A stretch of 9,356 nucleotides of DNA from an uncultured Burkholderiaceae bacterium. GTDB taxonomy: Bacteria > Pseudomonadota > Gammaproteobacteria > Burkholderiales > Burkholderiaceae. A program made the position numbers and the translations under genes. Shown in pieces: positions 1-5,757 of this stretch. Location of the stretch: assembly GCA_937862845.1 (NCBI GenBank), contig CALMCK010000102.1:1-9356 (forward strand), written 5' to 3'. Positions within the stretch are counted from its first letter, which is position 1. Each line of letters opens with the position of its first letter. A model generated the notes under the pieces. That model was given only the letters and a program-made list of their open reading frames with translations, made no database searches and was not told where the DNA came from.

Positions 1-52
1 CAACGGTTTTTACCGTGGCAAAAAAGTCATGAAAACAAAAAACGACGAATAA
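1..52 (+). CDS. rpmF: 50S ribosomal protein L32, C-terminal end (partial)
   Basis: Reading codons from base 2, the window opens with NGFYRGKKVMKTKNDE and a TAA stop at 50-52. The aromatic-then-basic GFYRGKKV stretch followed by a short charged tail is typical of the C-terminus of bacterial L32, a small zinc-ribbon or zinc-less protein of the large ribosomal subunit. Only the last 16 residues are present, so the zinc-ligand cysteines cannot be checked. The position directly upstream of plsX supports the call, because rpmF-plsX is a conserved pair in proteobacteria. A 12-bp hairpin in the 64-base gap to plsX probably lowers downstream expression relative to the abundant ribosomal protein (inference). 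Confidence 0.88.
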   Translation, partial: NGFYRGKKVMKTKNDE

Positions 53-73
53 TTTTCGTTTCAGGTTGTCACG

Positions 74-101
74 CGAAAGCTGGTAGATTTACCAGCTTTC
101 G
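74..101 (+). terminator. Hairpin between rpmF and plsX, possible leaky terminator or attenuator
   Basis: A perfect 12-bp stem (CGAAAGCTGGTA paired with TACCAGCTTTCG) encloses a GATT tetraloop. It is followed by only a weak, interrupted T tract (TCATTT), so it looks like a partial terminator or an mRNA-stability/processing hairpin rather than a full stop. Such an element could set the ratio between the highly expressed L32 and the less needed PlsX. The structure is read directly; the role is inference. Confidence 0.6.
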
Positions 102-116
102 TCATTTAAAAATAGA

Positions 117-1202
117 ATGCACGGTATGAATTCAGCCGACACAAACACCCGCGTCAATGCCTTTACGCTCGCCATCGATGCGATGGGCGGCGACGCAGGC
201 TTGCCAGTGACTTTGCCTGCTTGCGCTCATTTTTTAGCGACGCACCCTGCGGCACGCGTGATTTTGGTCGGTGACGAGCCGTCGATTCGTGCCGCCGCCA
301 CGGCACACAGGTTGGATTTAAATTCGGCCAACAGCCGCGCCAGCGTGCAGCACGCTTCCGAGGTCGTCACGATGGATGACCCGCTCGAGGTGGCGTTGCG
401 CCGCAAAAAAGATTCCTCAATGCGCGTGGCGATTAACTGCGTTAAAGACGGGCGTGCGCAAGCCGCTGTGTCTGCGGGCAACACAGGTGCTTTGATGGCC
501 GTGGCTCGCTTCGTGCTCAAGACCATGGACGGCATTGATCGCCCTGCGATTGCGTCATTTATGCCGAATCACACGGGTCGTGGCACGGTGGTGCTCGACT
601 TGGGGGCGAATGTCGATTGCACCGCCGAGCATTTGCAGCAGTTCGCCTTGCTCGGCTCTGCATTGGCCGATGCGACCATGAGCAAGCTTGATGCGGCAGG
701 TCCGCGCGTTGGCCTGCTCAATATTGGCCATGAAGACATCAAAGGCAATGAAGTGGTTAAAGCGGCTGCTGAGCTGCTCGCCCACACGCCGATACACTAC
801 ATCGGCAATGTTGAGGGCAATCAAATTTTCAGCGGTGACGTCGATGTGGTGGTTTGTGATGGTTTTGTCGGCAATGTTTTGCTCAAAACCGCCGAGGGCT
901 TGTCAAACATGGTGCGCCATAAGCTTGTGGGTGAGTTTAAGAAAAACATCTTCCGAAAAATCGGCGCGTTTTTTGCACTGCCCGCCATCAATGCGTTTCG
1001 AAAAGACGTCGATGGCCGTCGCTACAATGGCGCCGCGCTGTTGGGCTTGCGTGGTGTCGTGGTGAAAAGCCACGGCGGTGCCGATGCGTTTGCATTTGAG
1101 CATGCCTTGGCGCGTGCACATGACATGGTTGAGCGACACATGCTGGCCACTGTGACGGCAGGTTTGAGCAGTTTGCATGCCAATGATGCACCCAAACAAT
1201 GA
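117..1202 (+). CDS. plsX: Phosphate acyltransferase PlsX (acyl-ACP:phosphate transacylase)
   Basis: PlsX converts long-chain acyl-ACP and phosphate to acyl-phosphate, the acyl donor used by PlsY to start phospholipid synthesis; it is a peripheral membrane enzyme. The 361-residue length fits the family. Recognisable family segments in order are IDAMGGD (about 20-26), SAGNTGALMA (119-128), a DGFVGNVLLKTAEG block (248-261) and YNGAALLGLRGVVVKSHGG (303-321). No good Shine-Dalgarno sequence precedes the ATG at 117 or the in-frame ATG at 126, so the start is uncertain. The family core begins only near residue 17, so about 12-16 N-terminal residues are extra compared with typical members. It is followed within ten bases by a canonical terminator, which is unusual because plsX is generally co-transcribed with fabH. 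Confidence 0.96.
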   Translation: MHGMNSADTNTRVNAFTLAIDAMGGDAGLPVTLPACAHFLATHPAARVILVGDEPSIRAAATAHRLDLNSANSRASVQHASEVVTMDDPLEVALRRKKDSSMRVAINCVKDGRAQAAVSAGNTGALMAVARFVLKTMDGIDRPAIASFMPNHTGRGTVVLDLGANVDCTAEHLQQFALLGSALADATMSKLDAAGPRVGLLNIGHEDIKGNEVVKAAAELLAHTPIHYIGNVEGNQIFSGDVDVVVCDGFVGNVLLKTAEGLSNMVRHKLVGEFKKNIFRKIGAFFALPAINAFRKDVDGRRYNGAALLGLRGVVVKSHGGADAFAFEHALARAHDMVERHMLATVTAGLSSLHANDAPKQ

Positions 1203-1210
1203 ACAACATC

Positions 1211-1243
1211 AAAGCGAAAAGTGACTGACTTTTCGCTTTTTTT
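1211..1243 (+). terminator. Rho-independent terminator after plsX
   Basis: A 12-bp perfect stem (1211-1222 with 1228-1239, core AGCGAAAAGT/ACTTTTCGCT) has a 5-base GACTG loop. It runs directly into seven consecutive T residues at 1237-1243. It begins eight bases after the plsX stop, and a strong promoter for fabH follows. This is the clearest sign that rpmF-plsX and fabH onward are separate transcription units here. Confidence 0.88.
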
Positions 1244-1266
1244 ATGGTGATGAAACAATCGCCAAA

Positions 1267-1282
1267 CCGCACGACCGTGCGG
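1267..1282. promoter_or_regulatory. Palindrome upstream of the fabH promoter, candidate operator or activator site
   Basis: CCGCAC and GTGCGG form a perfect 6-bp inverted repeat around a 4-base GACC centre. It lies in a gap that codes for nothing, 19 bases before the predicted -35 box. Its centre is about 62 bases upstream of the expected transcription start, a spacing at which many activators bind. There is no T tract, so it is not a terminator. The protein that would bind it, if any, is unknown. Confidence 0.35.
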
Positions 1283-1301
1283 CGTGGGCGCATTTGTGGG
1301 A

Positions 1302-1330
1302 TTCACAGCAGAGCGCTTTTGGCGTACAAT
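1302..1330 (+). promoter_or_regulatory. Sigma-70-type promoter for fabH
   Basis: TTCACA at 1302-1307 (five of six matches to TTGACA) and TACAAT at 1325-1330 (five of six to TATAAT) are separated by exactly 17 bases. This predicts a start near 1337 and a leader of about 30 bases before the fabH ATG. It sits between the plsX terminator and fabH, where a promoter would be needed. It also rules out fabH start codons upstream of about 1337. Confidence 0.75.
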
Positions 1331-1367
1331 GGCAAGCCTAATCAGACACAAAAGGATGCGAATCAGA

Positions 1368-2348
1368 ATGACGCAGCGCTACTCAAAAATCATCGGCACA
1401 GGCAGTTATTTGCCCAACCCACCCGTTAGCAACGATGCGCTCGCCGCACGTCTCGCCGAGCATGGCGTGGAAACCTCTGACTCATGGATTCGTGAGCGCA
1501 CAGGCATCGCCCAGCGGTATCTCGCGTCCCCCGATCAATCCACCAGCGACTTGGGTGCGCATGCCGCTCGTGCAGCGCTTGACATGGCTGGCGTGGATGC
1601 GAGTGAACTCGACCTCATCATTGTCGCGACGTCCACCCCTGACATGACCTTCCCCAGCACCGCGTGTTTGCTGCAAGCCAAGCTCGGCGCGAGCGGCGGT
1701 GCTGCATTTGATCTGCAGGCGGTGTGCAGCGGCTTCGTCTATGCACTCTCGGTCGCCGACGCGATGATTGTCTCTGGGCAAGCCCGCACCGCACTGGTGG
1801 TCGGCGCTGAAGTGTTTTCGCGATTGCTTGATTGGAATGACCGCACCACCTGCGTGTTGTTTGGTGATGGCGCGGGTGCAGTGGTGTTGCGTGCCAGCGA
1901 GGGCGCGGGCATACTCGCCAGTCGCTTGCATGCGCGTGGCGAGTTGGCCAATATTTTATGCAGCACCGGTGTCGTGGCCAACGGCACTGTGCTGGGCCAT
2001 CCGTACTTAAAAATGGATGGTCAAGCCGTGTTTAAGCAAGCCGTGACTGCACTCGGTGAGGTCGCGCAAGAAGTGCTCGATGCGGCCAACATGACCAGCG
2101 AACAAGTTGATTGGCTGATTCCACATCAGGCGAACATCCGTATTTTGCAATCAACCGCCAAGCGACTCAACATCCCCATGGAAAAAGTCATCGTCACCGT
2201 TGACATGCAAGGCAACACCTCTGCGGCCTCCGTGCCGATTGCGCTGGACACCGCCGTGCGCGATGGCCGTGTGCAAGCAGGCCAAACCGTCATGCTGCAA
2301 GGCGTCGGCGGCGGATTCACATGGGGCGCCAACCTACTCACTTTCTAA
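1368..2348 (+). CDS. fabH: 3-oxoacyl-ACP synthase III (KAS III)
   Basis: FabH condenses acetyl-CoA with malonyl-ACP to give acetoacetyl-ACP, the first elongation step of type II fatty-acid synthesis in the cytoplasm. The 326 residues match the family. The thiolase-fold catalytic triad is complete: Cys120 in AVCSGF, His253 in LIPHQANIRI and Asn283 in QGNTSAA. The C-terminus has the glycine-rich GVGGGFTWG. The ATG at 1368 was chosen because the protein then begins MTQRYSKIIGTGSYLP as in the family, and because longer versions would start upstream of the -10 box. The ribosome binding site AAAGGA lies about 12 bases ahead, slightly far. An ATG at 1356 abuts that site and is less likely. A terminator-like hairpin follows the stop codon. 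Confidence 0.97.
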   Translation: MTQRYSKIIGTGSYLPNPPVSNDALAARLAEHGVETSDSWIRERTGIAQRYLASPDQSTSDLGAHAARAALDMAGVDASELDLIIVATSTPDMTFPSTACLLQAKLGASGGAAFDLQAVCSGFVYALSVADAMIVSGQARTALVVGAEVFSRLLDWNDRTTCVLFGDGAGAVVLRASEGAGILASRLHARGELANILCSTGVVANGTVLGHPYLKMDGQAVFKQAVTALGEVAQEVLDAANMTSEQVDWLIPHQANIRILQSTAKRLNIPMEKVIVTVDMQGNTSAASVPIALDTAVRDGRVQAGQTVMLQGVGGGFTWGANLLTF

Positions 2349-2374
2349 CCCATGACAACTCATGGTTGAATCTT

Positions 2375-2404
2375 GAAGCCCAAATCATTGGGTTTCATTT
2401 TTTT
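2375..2404 (+). terminator. Terminator-like hairpin in the fabH-fabD gap (possible attenuator)
   Basis: A 9-bp stem with one G-U pair (2375-2383 with 2388-2396) has a 4-base loop, then A and seven T residues at 2398-2404. One base later comes the fabD ribosome binding site AAAAGG. AACCCA at 2347-2352, beginning inside the fabH stop codon, is exactly complementary to TGGGTT at 2389-2394 in the 3' arm of the stem. An alternative antiterminator-like pairing is therefore possible. A terminating ribosome at the fabH stop would cover the competing strand. The structure is seen; the regulatory reading is inference. Confidence 0.65.
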
Positions 2405-2416
2405 AAAAGGATTCAT

Positions 2417-3352
2417 ATGTTCGCATTCGTATTCCCCGGTCAAGGCTCGCAGAGCGTCGGCATGCTCAACGACCTCGCTGACTTAAAAATTGTGCAAGAC
2501 ACCGTCACAGAAGCCTCAGACGCACTTGGTCTTGATTTGCTCAAAATGATGAAAGAGGGCCCGATTGAAGACTTAAACCTCACCGTCAACACGCAACCCG
2601 TCATGCTCACCGCCAGCATCGCCGCCTACCGCGCATGGCTGGACATGGGCGGTCAAGTGCCCGCCATCGTGGCAGGCCATAGTTTGGGTGAGTATTCAGC
2701 ACTCACCGCAGCAGGCGTATTCAGCCTCACCGACGCCGTTAAACTCGTGCGCGTGCGCGCCCAAGCCATGCAAAACGCAGTGCCCGTCGGCGTCGGCGGC
2801 ATGGCCGCGATACTTGGCATCGACGACGCCAGCGTATTGGCCGTGTGCGCACAAGCACAAAAAGAAATCGCAGGCGAAGTGGTACAAGCCGTTAATTTTA
2901 ACTCCCCAGGTCAAGTCGTCATCGCAGGCCACAAAGCCGCCGTCGAAAAAGCCTGCGAGCTGGCCAAAGCCGCAGGCGCCAAACGCGCACTCGTCCTGCC
3001 CGTCTCCGCACCGTTTCACTCAAGCCTGCTCGCGTCCGCCGCCGACGTCCTCGCCGAAGCACTCGTCGCCGTCGAGATGCGCAGCCCGCAAATGCCCGTC
3101 ATCAACAACGTCGATGTCAAAATCGAAACCAGCCTGCCCAACATCCGCGACGCCCTCGTCCGCCAAGCATGGCACCCCGTGCGCTGGGTCGAATGCGTCA
3201 CCGCCATCGCCGATACAGGCGTCAGTGATGTCGTCGAATGCGGCCCAGGCAAAGTATTGGCAGGCCTCGCCAAACGCATCGACCCACGTCTCACAGGGCA
3301 TGCCTTGGTCGATCAAGCCAGCCTTAAAAGCATTCTGGCTACTTTAAACTAA
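2417..3352 (+). CDS. fabD: Malonyl-CoA:ACP transacylase
   Basis: FabD moves the malonyl group from CoA to the ACP phosphopantetheine arm, supplying the extender unit for FabH and the other ketosynthases. The 311 residues fit the family. The N-terminal FPGQGSQ oxyanion-region motif is at 7-13, the nucleophile is Ser89 in GHSLGEYSAL, and the catalytic His201 lies in APFHSS. GPGKVLAGL near the C-terminus is also typical. The ATG at 2417 is preceded by AAAAGG with a six-base spacer. An upstream in-frame start at 2321 would overlap fabH and add 32 residues foreign to the family, so it is rejected. Codon use becomes strongly C-ending from about 2600 onward, unlike plsX. A stable hairpin with a T run sits immediately ahead of the ribosome binding site. 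Confidence 0.97.
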   Translation: MFAFVFPGQGSQSVGMLNDLADLKIVQDTVTEASDALGLDLLKMMKEGPIEDLNLTVNTQPVMLTASIAAYRAWLDMGGQVPAIVAGHSLGEYSALTAAGVFSLTDAVKLVRVRAQAMQNAVPVGVGGMAAILGIDDASVLAVCAQAQKEIAGEVVQAVNFNSPGQVVIAGHKAAVEKACELAKAAGAKRALVLPVSAPFHSSLLASAADVLAEALVAVEMRSPQMPVINNVDVKIETSLPNIRDALVRQAWHPVRWVECVTAIADTGVSDVVECGPGKVLAGLAKRIDPRLTGHALVDQASLKSILATLN

Positions 3353-3364
3353 CAGCGATTGTTA

Positions 3365-3387
3365 TAGGGTGGGCAGTGTCCATCCTA
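3365..3387. repeat. Imperfect inverted repeat in the fabD-fabG gap, REP-like
   Basis: TAGGGTGGG and TCCATCCTA pair over nine positions (two G-U pairs) around a CAGTG loop, with no T tract afterwards. The TAGGGTGGGCA arm resembles dispersed palindromes of the TAGGGTGGGCA...TGCCCACCCTA kind known from various proteobacterial intergenic regions. This copy would be degenerate. It may stabilise or separate the fabD and fabG messages. The family assignment is from memory and needs a genome-wide count. Confidence 0.4.
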
Positions 3388-3412
3388 CAAAAGACTAAAT
3401 ACAGGAGCACAC

Positions 3413-4156
3413 ATGAAACCACTCGACAATCAAATCGCCCTCGTCACAGGCGCCTCACGCGGCATCGGCCGCGCCATCGCCCGCACGCTCGCCGAGCGCG
3501 GCGCCATCGTCATCGGCACCGCCACCAGCGCATCGGGCGCTGCAGACATTGCACAAGACCTGCAACAATTTAATCCGAAAAACACAGGCCTCGTCCTCAA
3601 CGTCGCCGATGGTGAACAAACCGACGCCGTATTAAGCACCATCGAAAAAGAGCACGGCGCCATCACCATCCTCGTCAACAACGCAGGCATCACGCGCGAC
3701 AACCTCGCCATGCGCATGAAAGACGAAGACTTCGACGACGTCATCGGCACCAACCTGCGCGGCGTATTTCGCCTCTCACGCGGCGTCATGCGCGGCATGA
3801 TGAAAGCGCGCACAGGCCGCATCATCAACGTCACCTCCGTCATCGCCCAAATGGGCAACGCAGGCCAAGCCAACTACGCCGCCGCCAAAGCAGGCGTCGA
3901 AGGCATGAGTCGCGCCCTCGCTCGCGAACTTGGCTCACGCAACATCACCGTCAACTGTGTCGCCCCAGGCTTCATCAAAACCGACATGACCGACGCCCTC
4001 GGTGAAACCGCCATCAGCGCACTCACCACCCAAATCCCACTCGGTCGCATGGGCGATGTCCAAGACGTCGCCAACGCCGTCGCCTTTCTCGCCTCACCAG
4101 ACGCCGCGTATATCACAGGTCATGTGCTCGCGGTGAATGGTGGGATGTATATGTGA
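3413..4156 (+). CDS. fabG: 3-oxoacyl-ACP reductase (NADPH)
   Basis: FabG reduces 3-oxoacyl-ACP to (R)-3-hydroxyacyl-ACP with NADPH in the elongation cycle. The 247-residue protein is a classical short-chain dehydrogenase. It has the cofactor glycine motif TGASRGIG at 12-19, the NNAG motif at 89-92, and the catalytic tetrad Asn114, Ser142, Tyr155 and Lys159 (YAAAK). VNGGMYM is the usual FabG C-terminus. AGGAG at 3403-3407, five bases before the ATG, gives a good start. The gene is C-rich: bases 3841-3900 hold 23 C and 16 G. It is the last fatty-acid gene here. acpP, normally directly downstream, is missing, and the next gene is a cardiolipin synthase. Confidence 0.97.
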   Translation: MKPLDNQIALVTGASRGIGRAIARTLAERGAIVIGTATSASGAADIAQDLQQFNPKNTGLVLNVADGEQTDAVLSTIEKEHGAITILVNNAGITRDNLAMRMKDEDFDDVIGTNLRGVFRLSRGVMRGMMKARTGRIINVTSVIAQMGNAGQANYAAAKAGVEGMSRALARELGSRNITVNCVAPGFIKTDMTDALGETAISALTTQIPLGRMGDVQDVANAVAFLASPDAAYITGHVLAVNGGMYM

Positions 4157-4188
4157 TATTGCGTGATAACTTCGCCATAAAAAAATTC

Positions 4189-4211
4189 GCATTCACCCTG
4201 AAACTGAATGC
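4189..4211. repeat. Inverted repeat after fabG
   Basis: GCATTCA and TGAATGC form a perfect 7-bp inverted repeat with a 9-base loop, 32 bases after the fabG stop. Read on the + strand it lacks a following T run. On the - strand it would be followed, after three bases, by seven T residues (complement of the A run at 4179-4185), so its terminator polarity opposes the genes. It may shield against antisense transcription or protect the 3' end of the fabG message; neither can be shown here. Confidence 0.4.
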
Positions 4212-4238
4212 ATGTCTTCATGTCTTCATGTCTTCATG
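4211..4238. repeat. Short tandem repeat, 8-bp unit, 3.5 copies
   Basis: CATGTCTT occurs three times in a row from 4211 and is followed by a fourth CATG, with no mismatches. It lies in the spacer between fabG and the cardiolipin synthase gene, about 40 bases before that start codon, and begins in the last base of the preceding inverted repeat. Copy-number change by slipped-strand pairing would move upstream elements by 8 bases without touching a reading frame. Confidence 0.85.
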
Positions 4239-4278
4239 CCTTTATCGCGCAAGACCCAACACATAAATAGGAGCATCC

Positions 4279-5718
4279 ATGACTTGGACTGAGTTTGGCA
4301 TTGTGGTGCATTACGCGGTGGCGCTGTATGTGTTGGGGCGGGTGATGTTGCGCCCGCACCGCGAGCCAGCATCGCGGGTGGCTTGGATGCTGCTTATTCT
4401 GGGTTTACCTATCATTGGCTTGTTGATTTATTTCATGTTTGGCGAGACAAACATTGGCTTTAAGCGTGCGGAGCGCATGCGTCAAATCACGAAAAGTACT
4501 TTTCAGATGGCGACGACCAATCAGCTCAATGAATCATTTGCGATGGAATTTCCTGCGTCGTACCAGCCCGTGTTTCGCATCAGCCAATCGGTGAACGGCT
4601 TTATGCCCGTGGGTGGCAATCATGGTGAGTTGTTGGCTGACTCGGAGGCGATGATTGATGCTTTGGTGGTGGACATGGACGCGGCGCGCGAACATGTGCA
4701 TGTGCTTTTTTATATTTGGTTGGCCGATGGCAGTGGTTTAAAAGTTGTGGCGGCGCTGATTCGCGCGGCGCAGCGTGGCGTGGTGTGTCGTGTGTTGGTG
4801 GATGCTTTGGGTTCGCGCAGTTTGATTGCCTCGAAACATTGGCAACGCATGCAAGACGCTGGAGTGAGCACGGCGTATGCGCTGCCGATTGGCAATCCGT
4901 TCATGCGTTTGATTTTTGGGCGCATTGATTTGCGCAACCACCGTAAAATCATGGTGATTGACAATTTCGTGACGTACTGTGGCAGTCAAAACTGTGCCGA
5001 TGCGGCCTTTGCGCCCAAGGCCAAATACGCGCCGTGGGTGGATGCCGTGGTGCGATTCACAGGGCCGATTGCGCTGCAAAATCAACGCTTGTTTGCCAGT
5101 GACTGGCAGGCCGCCACGCATGAGCAGTTCGATTTGCTAAATTCGCAAGATGAGTCTTTAAATCGTTTGAGCTGCCCCGCACAGGTGATTGGTACTGGTC
5201 CGACAGAGCGACACTCGGCGATGGCCGATGTTTTTTTGACGTTAATCACATCTGCCCGGCATCATTTAATTGTGACGACACCGTATTTTGTGCCCAATGA
5301 ATCGATTCTCAATGCGCTGTGTGTCGCCGCTCGCAGTGGCGTCGATGTGTGTGTGAACTTGCCGAAAAATAATGATTCTTGGGTGGTGGCGGCAGCGAGT
5401 CGCAGTTATTACCGAGCTTTGATTGAAGCGGGGGTGAGAATTTTTGAATACACGGGCGGTTTGCTGCACGCGAAATTGTTGACCATCGATGGAAAAATCA
5501 CCCTGCTGGGTTCGGCGAATATGGATCGTCGCAGCTTTGATTTGAATTATGAAAATAATATTGTGCTGTATGATGAAACGTTAACGCACAGCATTGTCCA
5601 GCGTCAACACAGCTATATTTCCTCCTCGGTGCGGGTTGACTTAGACGAAGTTGAGGCATGGCGTCAGTCCAAGCTGCTGTGGTACAACACTGTCGCCACG
5701 TTAGGGCCCGTGCTGTGA
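4279..5718 (+). CDS. cls: Cardiolipin synthase, ClsA type (phospholipase D superfamily)
   Basis: This membrane enzyme joins two phosphatidylglycerol molecules to cardiolipin plus glycerol. The 479 residues are close to E. coli ClsA in length and plan. Two N-terminal transmembrane segments (about 5-24 and 33-54) carry the PLDc_N-type region ending in FMFGETNIG. They are followed by two phospholipase D domains with intact HxKxxxxD motifs: His221, Lys223, Asp228 in NHRKIMVIDN, and His397, Lys399, Asp404 in LHAKLLTIDG, the latter followed by GSANMDRRSF. AGGAG at 4269-4273, five bases from the ATG, sets the start. The coding strand is strongly G and T rich (bases 4741-4800: 28 G, 11 C), a sharp change from fabG. 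ClsA is favoured over ClsB or ClsC because of the two membrane segments. The exact substrate cannot be proved. Confidence 0.92.
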   Translation: MTWTEFGIVVHYAVALYVLGRVMLRPHREPASRVAWMLLILGLPIIGLLIYFMFGETNIGFKRAERMRQITKSTFQMATTNQLNESFAMEFPASYQPVFRISQSVNGFMPVGGNHGELLADSEAMIDALVVDMDAAREHVHVLFYIWLADGSGLKVVAALIRAAQRGVVCRVLVDALGSRSLIASKHWQRMQDAGVSTAYALPIGNPFMRLIFGRIDLRNHRKIMVIDNFVTYCGSQNCADAAFAPKAKYAPWVDAVVRFTGPIALQNQRLFASDWQAATHEQFDLLNSQDESLNRLSCPAQVIGTGPTERHSAMADVFLTLITSARHHLIVTTPYFVPNESILNALCVAARSGVDVCVNLPKNNDSWVVAAASRSYYRALIEAGVRIFEYTGGLLHAKLLTIDGKITLLGSANMDRRSFDLNYENNIVLYDETLTHSIVQRQHSYISSSVRVDLDEVEAWRQSKLLWYNTVATLGPVL

Positions 5719-5746
5719 TTGGTTTTAAGTGACATTGTTTTTAACT

Positions 5747-5750
5747 GGGG
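5747..5750 (+). promoter_or_regulatory. Ribosome binding site deciding the rarA start
   Basis: GGGG at 5747-5750 stands seven bases before GTG at 5758. No comparable site precedes the in-frame TTG at 5719, which directly abuts the cls stop codon. This supports the GTG as the rarA start, giving a protein of the usual family length. Confidence 0.55.
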
Positions 5751-5757
5751 TTCATCC

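Noticed and set aside
1284..1367. Longer FabH starting at GTG 1284 with 28 extra residues
   Set aside because: It would begin upstream of the predicted promoter, has no ribosome binding site, and adds sequence foreign to KAS III. The family-like start is ATG 1368.
1482..1931. 149-residue open frame on the - strand opposite fabH
   Set aside because: It shows no family resemblance or initiation signals, and lies opposite the FabH catalytic region including Cys120.
2321..2416. Longer FabD starting inside the fabH 3' end
   Set aside because: The extension is translated from the terminator-like spacer. ATG 2417 has a well-placed AAAAGG and gives the exact family N-terminus.
2688..3347. 219-residue open frame overlapping fabD in another frame on the + strand
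   Set aside because: A shadow of the C-rich fabD codons. Its product is low-complexity in P, S, K and A with no ribosome binding site or domain.
4179..4211. Terminator for a - strand transcript (hairpin plus seven T residues on the - strand)
   Set aside because: No - strand gene reads into it. The 7-bp stem with a 9-base loop and a three-base gap before the T run is weak. Listed only as an inverted repeat.
5719..5757. RarA start at TTG 5719, directly after the cls stop
   Set aside because: No ribosome binding site, and 13 residues unlike the family. GTG 5758 with GGGG upstream gives the normal 445-residue length.
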